Positions 9,748 to 17,160 of a stretch of 64,000 nucleotides of DNA are shown one piece after another; within the stretch, counting starts at the first letter, position 1, and every line of letters begins with the position of its first letter. The stretch covers positions 2,738,501 through 2,802,500 of the forward strand of contig NC_011901.1 in assembly GCF_000021985.1 (NCBI RefSeq). The letters run 5' to 3'. Under the pieces are notes generated by a model that was given only the letters and a program-made list of their open reading frames with translations, had not been told where the DNA came from and did no database searches. Position numbers and translations under genes: made by a program. The stretch is from Thioalkalivibrio sulfidiphilus HL-EbGr7. Its GTDB lineage: Bacteria; Pseudomonadota; Gammaproteobacteria; Ectothiorhodospirales; Ectothiorhodospiraceae.

Positions 9748-9790
9748 AGGGGGAGGCGGTGACAAATGATTCTCATTTCTCACCACCCCC
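9748..9790. repeat. REP-like palindrome (copy 2, degenerate)
   Basis: Contains the same core as the palindrome at 8083-8125 (GGTGACAAATGATTCTCATT) with imperfect outer arms (GGGGGAGGC against CACCACCCCC). The two copies lie on either side of the AT-rich methyltransferase/acetyltransferase pair. Confidence 0.75.
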
Positions 9791-9826
9791 TATTCAACCC
9801 CTAGTAAACAGGCCCCAGTGCTCACG

Positions 9827-10675
9827 TCATCGGGCCATGCGTATGCAGCGCCCTCTGACTCCGCCTGCAGGCTTGGATGTGATGGTCACACTGCCATTCA
9901 AGAAAGACTGTGTCTCGGCCAGATTACTGTCGACCTCCCGAGACGACCAGTAAGTCGCGTTTGCAAAACCGCCGACCACGGCGCGATTCAGAAACAACTG
10001 GTTCAGTTCAAACGGCGAGGGCACGTACCAGTCGCCATAACAGACCTCTCCGGCATCACCCGGCGAGCCACACGGGGTCACACCATCCGCCTGGACGGCA
10101 TACTCGGCACAGACTGCCGGGACGCTGAGCTGGTTGTAGGAACCAACATTTGCGAAGGCAGCAATGATCAAGTCCGTGTTCCTGATCCCTGCGCCGATCC
10201 CGTTGCCTCTCGCACCGGTGAGTACATTCGGCCCCCAAGGATAGCTCTGGCCAACCGTGTCCTGCCTGGCCGCGACCAGGACATAGCCCGCTGTCGGATC
10301 AACCCAGAAGATGACACCACCCAATGCCTCCTGACCCACGACATACTGCGGTGGGGCATCGGACCATTGCGTGTCAAAATCAGTATCCCCCGCCTTCGTC
10401 AGCACCTGACCGGTCACGCCACCGGCGGGAACGCCGGGCCCTGCTTCGCCCATCGGTCCCGCAGGCCCCACGGACCCCGTCAGGCCTTGTGGCCCCGGGG
10501 GGCCCATGGGCCCGACGTCGCCCTGCTCACCCTGTGGCCCGACCGCACCGGTAGGCCCCGTATCGCCGGTTTTGCATCCCGCCTGCATCACCAGCAACAT
10601 CACCACCAGGGTGCAAGTCATTCCTCTACGAACATGGCGAAAACTCGAGACATTCATTGAATCGATGACGGTCAT
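9827..10675 (-). CDS. Collagen-like putative lipoprotein with Lcl/DUF1566-type C-terminal domain
   Basis: 282 residues from the ATG at 10675. A hydrophobic signal segment ([12 protein letters not shown]) ends in a lipobox-like Cys at residue 34. About 16 Gly-X-Y triplets follow (residues 36-85, for example [20 protein letters not shown]), then '[18 protein letters not shown]' and a C-terminal domain with [21 protein letters not shown] and '[10 protein letters not shown]'. This domain order is typical of Lcl-like surface or adhesion proteins. The -3 residue of the lipobox is Gln, which is unusual, so lipidation is uncertain. A start at 10657 is also possible. Confidence 0.75.
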   Translation of the reverse strand: MTVIDSMNVSSFRHVRRGMTCTLVVMLLVMQAGCKTGDTGPTGAVGPQGEQGDVGPMGPPGPQGLTGSVGPAGPMGEAGPGVPAGGVTGQVLTKAGDTDFDTQWSDAPPQYVVGQEALGGVIFWVDPTAGYVLVAARQDTVGQSYPWGPNVLTGARGNGIGAGIRNTDLIIAAFANVGSYNQLSVPAVCAEYAVQADGVTPCGSPGDAGEVCYGDWYVPSPFELNQLFLNRAVVGGFANATYWSSREVDSNLAETQSFLNGSVTITSKPAGGVRGRCIRMAR

Positions 10676-10802
10676 GTGAAGGGTCCAGATGAACAGGGTC
10701 AGGGTGCAATTATTATTGATATTAGCGAAGATCTCTCTCTGATCCGGTTTATACATCGACATCGACACCGGCACCACCCCCGACTGGATACCCTGACCGG
10801 CC

Positions 10803-11741
10803 ATGCCCAAGCCCATCTACGTCATCGGACACCGCAATCCGGACACCGACAGCATCGGCGCGGCGATCGCCTATGCGCAGTTCAAGAACCTGCAGGGCGA
10901 GTCGCATGTCCGCCCCGCGCGCGCCGGAGAACTGAACGCGGAGTCCCGATTCGTGCTCAAGCACTTCCACGTGCCGGCGCCGGAACTGCTCAGCGACGCC
11001 ACCGGACTCGACCTCATCCTGGTCGACCACAGTGAGATCGGCCAGGCCCTGCCGAACATCGAGCAGGCCAGGGTGCACGAGATCCTGGAACACCACCGGA
11101 TGGGCGATCTGCGCACGCCGGAACCCATCCTGATCCACTGCGAGCCCGTGGGGGCCACTGCCACGCTGATCGCCGAGCGCTACTTCTCCAGCCGCCTCAC
11201 GCCCAGCCCCGCCATGGCGGGGCTGATGATCGCCGCCATCCTGTCCGACACGGTCGGGTTCCGCTCACCCACGACCAGCGACAAGGATCGCGACGTCGCG
11301 GCCCGGCTGGCGCCGCTGGCGGGCCTGGACCTCGAGGACTTCGACCGGCGTCTGCGGGAGATCCGCACACAGGCCACCGCCAGTCTCAGCGCGGCGGCGA
11401 TCCTGGGCAGCGACTTCAAGGAATTCCACATGGGCGAACTGCGCCTGGGGATCGGCCAGGTGGAGGTCATGGGGGCGGACGCGCTGGCGCACCGCAAGCA
11501 GGACATCCTCACCGAGATGCGCGAGGTGCTCGAGGCGCGGGGGCTGGCGCTGGTCATACTCATGGTCACCGACATCGACGCCCAGGCCAGCGACCTGTGG
11601 GTCGTGGGCGATCGTCTCGATGTGGCCGAACAGGCCTTTGGCCCGATCAGCCAGGGCCGCGTACACCTGCCCGGCTGCCTGTCGCGAAAGAAACAGGTGG
11701 TGCCGCCGCTCGAGGAAGTGCTGGCCCGGCGGGGCGCGTGA
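10803..11741 (+). CDS. ppaC: Manganese-dependent inorganic pyrophosphatase (family II)
   Basis: 312 residues of the DHH/DHHA2 superfamily: [13 protein letters not shown] at residues 8-20, [10 protein letters not shown] around 76, HHRMGDLR around 98, and a C-terminal DHHA2 domain with '[20 protein letters not shown]'. It hydrolyses pyrophosphate to phosphate in the cytoplasm with Mn2+/Co2+. Length fits the form without CBS domains. Divergent from the collagen-like lipoprotein gene, with a 127-bp spacer. Confidence 0.93.
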   Translation: MPKPIYVIGHRNPDTDSIGAAIAYAQFKNLQGESHVRPARAGELNAESRFVLKHFHVPAPELLSDATGLDLILVDHSEIGQALPNIEQARVHEILEHHRMGDLRTPEPILIHCEPVGATATLIAERYFSSRLTPSPAMAGLMIAAILSDTVGFRSPTTSDKDRDVAARLAPLAGLDLEDFDRRLREIRTQATASLSAAAILGSDFKEFHMGELRLGIGQVEVMGADALAHRKQDILTEMREVLEARGLALVILMVTDIDAQASDLWVVGDRLDVAEQAFGPISQGRVHLPGCLSRKKQVVPPLEEVLARRGA

Positions 11742-11796
11742 AACGCGTCAGTCAAACCGGGGGAAGATCAGCAAGTCGCGACAGATCCATATTCAC

Positions 11797-12276
11797 TCAA
11801 AGGACGAGCCGAATATCCCTAGACGCTTCCCTCGCATCACTCTCCATTCGCTTCTTCCAGGCCTTGATTCGATAGACGATGTAGTAGTCGATTGCCAGAA
11901 CGAACCAAACCCCGACACCCAGGCTCAGCAAGACGTCTCTCAACGCGCCAGGTACAAGTGCGGCCAGCCACAAAATGCCCGCGGCCAAGATCGCGACGGC
12001 GATGGAATGCCAGAGCGGCCTGCGAAGGACCACTGTGAACAGGACAGGCACCGCGACAGCGAGCATCAATGCAGCCAGGGAGGTGGTTGCAAGGCCCTGC
12101 TGGAAGCTGCCGTCCAGTGAGACGTAGCTGTAATAGATGGCGACCACGACAGCCAGTATCCACAGCAGGGCAAGCACGAGCATGACAAAAACCAGCTTGA
12201 ACAGGTTCGCTAAGCCAGTGAGCGCAGCGGACTCCGGCGTGTTGACGCCCGCAGGTTCTTCGTCTCGATTTTCCAT
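11797..12276 (-). CDS. Hypothetical membrane protein
   Basis: 159 residues from the ATG at 12276, which has GGAAG at good spacing. Four hydrophobic segments follow an acidic N terminus (MENRDEEPAG): FKLVFVMLVLALLWILAVVVA, ATTSLAALMLAVAVPVLFTVV, IAVAILAAGILWLAALV and VLLSLGVGVWFVLAIDYYIVY. A basic C-terminal tail follows. No family recognised. Confidence 0.65.
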   Translation of the reverse strand: MENRDEEPAGVNTPESAALTGLANLFKLVFVMLVLALLWILAVVVAIYYSYVSLDGSFQQGLATTSLAALMLAVAVPVLFTVVLRRPLWHSIAVAILAAGILWLAALVPGALRDVLLSLGVGVWFVLAIDYYIVYRIKAWKKRMESDAREASRDIRLVL

Positions 12277-12376
12277 AACGGATTCTTCCGCTGAAAGAAA
12301 TGACAGGGTCATTGTCGCGCTGTAAAAATCGATCTGTCACCTTTTCCAACGGTCCCGGCAGGGATGACGGATGGCC

Positions 12377-13291
12377 TTAACCCCGTACCGAAAGACGCAT
12401 GCGCATGGCATGGCTCGCCCCGGCCTTCAGGGCATAGGCATCCTCCAGGGCATTGGCCACTTCCACGCACACGGTCTTGCGGTACTGGTCGTCGGGCATG
12501 TCGGCAAAGGCCTTGACGCCCTCGGGACCGGGATTCCATAGCACGCTGCTCGCGCTGTTTTCCCGTTCGATCACGATCTCGCGCCCGTTGCCCCGGTCCT
12601 CGATCACCAGGGGGCCGCCATGACCCAGGAACACCTGCTCCATGGGCATGCTCATGCGCACCTCACCGGCCTGGACACCCCGGGCGCCGCCGGCGAGCTT
12701 GTCCACACGGGGCGTGCCGTCCAGACCGCGCACCACCAGGCCCTCGGCGTCCGCCACGCTGAAATAGGTATGGAAGGCCTCGGAGACCTGCCAGTCACGA
12801 TCGCTCAGGTTCTCGCCCACGAGCGTCATCTCCAGTGACTGACCGAGGCTCACCTTCAGGCGAAGAATGAAATCCAGCGGCCAGGCCTTGCGGATCTCGT
12901 CATCGGGCCTGAGCACGAAAACCACCTGCGTGGCATCACCCACCGTCTCGACGGACTCCACGTCCCAGAGCGCATAACGCGCGACGCCGTGGCCCTTCTT
13001 GTGTGCATCGCTGGGATCCGCGCCCAGCGCAGCGGGATCGTAGGCCCCGAACCACGGCCAGCACACCGGCACCCCGCCCCGCACCGGCTTCTTGCCGTCA
13101 TACAGCGCGGTCTCGCTGACCCAAAGCACGTCCTCGCCGCCCCGGGGACGGTAGCTCAGGAGCGTGGCGCCGAAGGTGGTCAGGCTTGCATGCCCGTGAT
13201 CGTTCTCCAGATCCACCATCATCAGCGCCTCGTGCTGGCTGAAGCGCACATGGGGATTGGAAAAACGCTTGTTCAGGGATTCGATGCTCAC
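12377..13291 (-). CDS. yeaD: D-hexose-6-phosphate mutarotase (aldose 1-epimerase family)
   Basis: 304 residues resembling E. coli YeaD. Visible motifs: TTFGATLLSYRPRGGEDVLWVS, RGGVPVCWPWFG (substrate-binding Arg), 'EAFHTYFSVAD' with the catalytic His, and 'LWNPGPEGVKAFADMPDDQYRKTVCVE' with the catalytic Glu. It interconverts the anomers of glucose-6-phosphate and related sugars. Stands alone on the minus strand. Confidence 0.88.
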   Translation of the reverse strand: MSIESLNKRFSNPHVRFSQHEALMMVDLENDHGHASLTTFGATLLSYRPRGGEDVLWVSETALYDGKKPVRGGVPVCWPWFGAYDPAALGADPSDAHKKGHGVARYALWDVESVETVGDATQVVFVLRPDDEIRKAWPLDFILRLKVSLGQSLEMTLVGENLSDRDWQVSEAFHTYFSVADAEGLVVRGLDGTPRVDKLAGGARGVQAGEVRMSMPMEQVFLGHGGPLVIEDRGNGREIVIERENSASSVLWNPGPEGVKAFADMPDDQYRKTVCVEVANALEDAYALKAGASHAMRMRLSVRG

Positions 13292-13395
13292 GCCGGGCTC
13301 CTTGGATTAGCTAGAGAAACAGGGGTCACAGGGTAACTCGCTGTAATAGCCAGAGAAAATCCCGCTCTGATCTGGTGTGCTCTCGAATTTTGGGT

Positions 13396-13465
13396 GTCCC
13401 AAAGCGTCCCCCCTGACGGACAAAAGCGCAGCTTTTGGCCGGTCAGGTGCAGCGACTTGTTAGAG
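13396..13465 (-). repeat. attC-like site downstream of the first cassette gene
   Basis: Read on the minus strand it starts CTCTAAC, forms an inner stem (CCTGACCGG..AAAAGC/GCTTTT..CCGTCAGG) and ends with a decayed core, TTTGGGAC in place of GTTRRRY. The gene stop codon lies one base before the site. The peptide read through it includes SNKSLHLT, typical of translated attC DNA. About 70 bp, within the attC range. Confidence 0.7.
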
Positions 13466-13466
13466 G

Positions 13467-14282
13467 TCAGTCCCACCCAGTGAATGAAGTGCTTCCACCA
13501 GTCATCAAGTCCGATACATATACACCAATGAGTTGACCAACCGAACTGAGGTCTACGGCCTGAATCCCCTGATTCCAGAGCGTGCGAATGTGCTGACCCA
13601 GGGGCGACTCAAGCATGGCGGGATCAAACTCGCTTGAGTTCTTCTGAGACAAAATTGCGGACAGATCTCTGGAAATGATTGGCGTGTACTTAAGGCAGGA
13701 GATTGACTCCAAGTGAAGCAAATCCAGATTTGTGAAGGCCAGAGAGGCGTATGGACTGAATCGTACCTCGAACCATTGCTTGAACGCCGATGATGGCAGG
13801 GGAGATCCCGGGTTGACGTAAAGCAGGTCGGCAACCAATGCAAGAAGCTTCATCTGAGAGGGGGTCATGTACCCGATAGCATCAAGTGCCATTTTACTCG
13901 CCATTGCGCGGAGCCCTTCTGGCTTCGCGCCTAGCCGCTCTGAAAGTGTACGAGCAAGCAATTGATGTTTTTGCTTATCGTCTGTTTGCGCTGCAGTAAG
14001 CAGCGCTTTCTGTAGGGCAATTGAGAAATCTGGATGCTCTTGAGCAGTTTCAATGTCATGTTTCGAGATAGCTCCGCGGTCTTCCAGCGCCTTAATGCGT
14101 TGTGCCAATTCGTTCAGGAAATCTGCGGAATTTTCCTGCGCTTGCGCTATTGCCTTGGGACGATGATCGGCGAAATAGGATGTAATCCATTTATCGCCGG
14201 AGTCCCATGCCTTCTCAACGAACTTACCTGCAGCACCGCCAACTGCGGCGCCCAGTGCAATAAGGGATAGCGGATCTGCCAT
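13467..14282 (-). CDS. Cassette-borne hypothetical protein (helical, accessory-type)
   Basis: 271 residues, no clear TM segment apart from a glycine/alanine-rich start (LSLIALGAAVGGAAGKFVEKA). A helical middle contains 'FSIALQKALLTAAQTDDKQKHQLLARTLSERLGA'. This segment reminds me of proteins named LPO_1073/Vpar_1526 family, but that is a weak recollection. The start codon lies 10 bases after the GTTAGAG core of the upstream attC and the stop is directly before the next attC, the standard layout of an integron cassette. AT-richer than the flanks. Function unknown. Confidence 0.65.
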   Translation of the reverse strand: MADPLSLIALGAAVGGAAGKFVEKAWDSGDKWITSYFADHRPKAIAQAQENSADFLNELAQRIKALEDRGAISKHDIETAQEHPDFSIALQKALLTAAQTDDKQKHQLLARTLSERLGAKPEGLRAMASKMALDAIGYMTPSQMKLLALVADLLYVNPGSPLPSSAFKQWFEVRFSPYASLAFTNLDLLHLESISCLKYTPIISRDLSAILSQKNSSEFDPAMLESPLGQHIRTLWNQGIQAVDLSSVGQLIGVYVSDLMTGGSTSFTGWD

Positions 14283-14292
14283 TGTTTATGAC

Positions 14293-14358
14293 CTCTAACG
14301 CAGAGTTGAGGTGACGGCCCGCCGCAGGTGGGCCGTCAGCTCGAACGCCTGGTTAGCG
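14293..14358 (-). repeat. attC site between the two cassette genes
   Basis: On the minus strand it runs CGCTAAC ... GTTAGAG, with an inner perfect stem TGACGGCCC/GGGCCGTCA and outer arms CAGGCGTTCGAG/CTCAACTCTGCG that pair imperfectly, as in genuine attC sites. The TAA stop of the upstream gene is inside the CGCTAAC box. Length is 66 bp. Cassette junction predicted between G and TT of GTTAGAG at about 14299. Confidence 0.82.
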
Positions 14359-15231
14359 CATTTTCTCCATTACTGCCGCATGCGCTTGTTCGGGCGGAAC
14401 GCCTTCGTCAATGGCCTGACCAAGCGCCCGAAAGAACTCATCATGGCGAACTTCTCTGCGGAGAAGAATAGCCCTGCTCGCCTCGTACGCTGCGAAAAAC
14501 TCGCCCGGAGTTGCCTTTACGCCCCTCAGAATATCGCGAACCTCCTCGGCTACTTTCTCGAACTCACCTACCGTCTGCACATCTAGGCGCTTGATCAGGT
14601 CCACCAAGAAGCTGCTGAGCTTCTCGTGGTCGGTTCGCGTTAGCTTCACAAGCCGCTCGGTTTCCAGGACAACAGGGCTGAAGAGCGCCTCCTTCACCCC
14701 TCGGTACGCCATCAACCGGAATGTCTCGGCAACTCCCTCGTAGCCAAGTAAACCAATTTTGAGTGAGTCTGCCAGCGCAGTAATCTCTTTCTCCTTCGAG
14801 GCGGCTTCTTGACGACTATCGGAAAGACGTTGCGCGATGTCTCCGTAAATGATCTGTAGATCAGCGTTTGAGCGGATGGCTGAGATGATGAACGCCAAAC
14901 CCGCAAAGGCAACCCAGGCAAAGTTGAAAGCGATTAGCCCGCCTGTCGTCCAGTCCACTGAGAAGATCCCAACCAAGCCGAAGATCAACGCCAGAGCACC
15001 TTCACCAAAGCTTTGAGTGCTTACAAACACAGCGAGCGAAACAGAGAACACTACTGTCATGGTGATGGCGATCAGCAATCCAGTCGAAATCGCGCTGACA
15101 AGCAGGAAAAGCAACCCTATCAGCACCAGGATCATTACGACGCCGTGCATCAGGTGATCGAGACTGCGCGCGGCATTCTTGGCTTCGCGCATGACATCGT
15201 GGAGCTGCTCTTTGATCTTACCGTCGCCCAC
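14353..15231 (-). CDS. Cassette-borne membrane protein with coiled-coil cytoplasmic domain
   Basis: 292 residues from a GTG with GGAG 7 bases upstream. A short polar N terminus is followed by four hydrophobic segments (about 28-50, 52-75, 77-92, 98-120). The long soluble C-terminal half starts with a heptad-like stretch (IAQRLSDSRQEAASKEKEITALADSLK). The protein ends in the attC box. No enzymatic motif. Membrane anchor plus coiled coil is a layout seen in some phage-defence effectors, but that is only a hint. Confidence 0.65.
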   Translation of the reverse strand: MGDGKIKEQLHDVMREAKNAARSLDHLMHGVVMILVLIGLLFLLVSAISTGLLIAITMTVVFSVSLAVFVSTQSFGEGALALIFGLVGIFSVDWTTGGLIAFNFAWVAFAGLAFIISAIRSNADLQIIYGDIAQRLSDSRQEAASKEKEITALADSLKIGLLGYEGVAETFRLMAYRGVKEALFSPVVLETERLVKLTRTDHEKLSSFLVDLIKRLDVQTVGEFEKVAEEVRDILRGVKATPGEFFAAYEASRAILLRREVRHDEFFRALGQAIDEGVPPEQAHAAVMEKMR

Positions 15232-15257
15232 TCAGACTCCAATTACGCTAACAGTAT

Positions 15258-15328
15258 GTTAGACGGAATCTGTGATATTGGTGATAGACTGATTCCGCCT
15301 ATCACCAATATCACAGATTCCGTCTAAC
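15258..15328. repeat. 71-bp element with a perfect 30-bp stem and core-site-like ends
   Basis: Arms at 15258-15287 and 15299-15328 are perfectly complementary over 30 bp around an 11-base loop. The outer ends are GTTAGAC and GTCTAAC, exact matches to the integron GTTRRRY/RYYYAAC consensus but turned outside-in compared with an attC. GCTAAC follows 5 bp beyond one end (15247-15252), next to the start of the cassette gene. It may be a modified attC, an attC-targeting insertion, or a bidirectional terminator. Confidence 0.7.
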
Positions 15329-15523
15329 ACCCCCAGCCCCCAAACAAAAAGGGGCACCCCCACCGGGGCACCCCTCTCAATCACACTACATCCCGTTGCG
15401 GGTTCTTCCTGTTATGGCTCCAATCACCACTCCTGCAGTGGTTCCTGCATTCAATCCCTTGAACATTCCCCCAAGTCACTTCGTGCCCTGTCCCTCGGCG
15501 CCTTCGCGCCTCTGCGGCATTCC

Positions 15524-15691
15524 TAAACCCGAATGTTTCATGAATTGCGCACGCCCTCGCTTGTCTCTTGCCCGCACAAGGGATTTTCCTCAGTCGGCCG
15601 TATAGCCAGATACGACGCTCGTTCGGAAAATCCCTTGTGCGACCAATATCCGGCGCGATCATCGCACGATTTCATGAAACCTTCGGGTTAA
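15524..15691. repeat. Nested inverted-repeat element (MITE-like)
   Basis: Outer arms at 15524-15544 and 15671-15691 match at 19 of 21 positions (around TTTCATGAA); inner arms at 15574-15589 and 15625-15640 are a perfect 16-bp repeat (GCACAAGGGATTTTCC). The element ends 10 bp from the nrdB stop. It encodes no convincing protein. Between it and the 71-bp hairpin are 'ggggcacccc' repeats (15351-15375) and a fragment of the 'cgcctctgcggc' repeat. Confidence 0.65.
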
Positions 15692-15701
15692 ATAAAGCAC
15701 A

Positions 15702-16928
15702 TCAATCCCAGCTCAGCGCACCGCCCGTCTGGTATTCGGTCACGCGCGTCTCGAAGAAGTTCTTTTCCTTCTTGAGATCCAGCACTTCGCTCATCCAGGG
15801 GAAGGGGTTCTCGGCGCCGGGGTAGATCTCCGCCAGGCCAATCTGGGCGCAGCGGCGGTTGGCGATGAAGTGCAGGTATTCCTCGAACATGGCGGCGTTC
15901 ATGCCGAGCACGCCGCGGGGCATGGTGTCGCGGGCGTACTGGGCCTCGAGCTCCACGGCGTCGCGGATCATGGTGCGCATCTCTTCCTTGAACGCGGCGG
16001 TCCAGAGGTGGGGGTTCTCCACCTTGATCTGGTTGATGACATCGATGCCGAAGTTCATGTGCATGGACTCGTCGCGCAGGATGTACTGGAACTGCTCGGC
16101 GACGCCGGTCATCTTGTTGCGCCGGCCCATGGACAGTATCTGCACGAAGCCCACGTAGAAGAAGATGCCCTCGAAGATGACGTAGAAGGCGATCAGCTCG
16201 CGCAGGAGCTTCTGGTCGTTCTCGGGGGTGCCGGTGTGGAAGTCGGGATCGGCGAGGTAACGGGTGAAGGGCAGCGCCCACTCGGCCTTGCGGGCGACCG
16301 CGGGCACTTCCCGGTACATGTTGAAGATCTCGCCCTCGTCCAGGCCGAGGGACTCCACGCAGTACTGGTAGGCGTGGGTGTGCAGGGCCTCCTCGAAGGC
16401 CTGGCGCAGCAGGTACTGGCGGCACTCGGGGTTGGTGATGTGGCGGTAGACGGCCAGCACCAGGTTGTTGGCCACCAGGGAATCGGCGGTGGAGAAGAAG
16501 CCCAGGTTGCGCTTGACGATGGTGCGCTCGTCCTCGGTCAGACCGTTGGGGTCTTTCCACAGGGCGATGTCGGCGTTCATGTTGATTTCCTGGGGCATCC
16601 AGTGGTTGGCGCAGCCGTCCAGGTACTTCTGCCAGGCCCACTGGTACTTGAAGGGCACCAGCTGGTTGAGGTCGGCGCGGCAGTTGATGATCTTCTTGTC
16701 ATCCACGCGGATGCGCTCGGCACCCAGCTCGATGTCTTCGAGGCCGGTGTTGCCCGTGCCCTCGGCCTCCACGTCCGCCAGGGCGGCCATGGGATCGGGG
16801 TTCACGCTCGGCGCAGCGCCGGCGGTGTTCATCAGGGATTCGTTGTCCTGAAAGCCCATGCCTGGACGAACCTGCGGTTCGGGCTGCTTTTTGGTGACTG
16901 CGGCGATGGGGTCTTCCCATGAGAGCAT
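15702..16928 (-). CDS. nrdB: Ribonucleotide reductase class Ia, beta subunit
   Basis: 408 residues. Iron ligands and radical site of class Ia are visible: [11 protein letters not shown] carries ExxH with the radical Tyr four residues after the His, and RDESMHMNF carries the second ExxH; 'EGIFFYVGF' forms the helix with the further Glu. The first 70 residues are a variable extension. It holds the di-iron tyrosyl radical and works with NrdA to make deoxyribonucleotides. GGAGGAAT precedes the ATG. It lies 232 bp downstream of nrdA on the same strand. Confidence 0.96.
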   Translation of the reverse strand: MLSWEDPIAAVTKKQPEPQVRPGMGFQDNESLMNTAGAAPSVNPDPMAALADVEAEGTGNTGLEDIELGAERIRVDDKKIINCRADLNQLVPFKYQWAWQKYLDGCANHWMPQEINMNADIALWKDPNGLTEDERTIVKRNLGFFSTADSLVANNLVLAVYRHITNPECRQYLLRQAFEEALHTHAYQYCVESLGLDEGEIFNMYREVPAVARKAEWALPFTRYLADPDFHTGTPENDQKLLRELIAFYVIFEGIFFYVGFVQILSMGRRNKMTGVAEQFQYILRDESMHMNFGIDVINQIKVENPHLWTAAFKEEMRTMIRDAVELEAQYARDTMPRGVLGMNAAMFEEYLHFIANRRCAQIGLAEIYPGAENPFPWMSEVLDLKKEKNFFETRVTEYQTGGALSWD

Positions 16929-16974
16929 GTTGATTCCTCCAGTTCTTATTCGGTATGGGTGCTGGGCAGCCTAG

Positions 16975-17155
16975 TGGCTAGTCTCAAGTGGCTAGTGGCA
17001 AGGGGGACCACCCTCACCCCGGCCCTCTATTCCGGGCGTCCTGCCCTCCACCCTTCGGGCCAGCCTTTCGGCTGTTCAAATCCGCTCCCGGCGGATTTGT
17101 CCCTGAGGGAGAGGGGGCTTAAACCTTGAGACTTGCCACTAGCCACTTGCCACTG
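16975..17155. repeat. Inverted-repeat spacer between nrdA and nrdB
   Basis: Outer words 'agtggctagtggcaag' and 'cttgccactagccact' form an inverted repeat; an inner pair is 'cctcaccccggccctct' and 'tccctgagggagaggg'. The same 'caagtggctag' words recur at 28870 and 37455. No open frame. The hairpin could change the nrdA:nrdB transcript ratio. Confidence 0.55.
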
Positions 17156-17160
17156 CCTGC

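Noticed and set aside
13288-13476. Small open frame containing SNKSLHLT
   Set aside because: It is a translation of the attC-like site; this peptide pattern is a known artefact of attC DNA.
15381-15662. 93-codon open frame on the minus strand
   Set aside because: It runs across the nested inverted repeats and has no family features or ribosome binding site.
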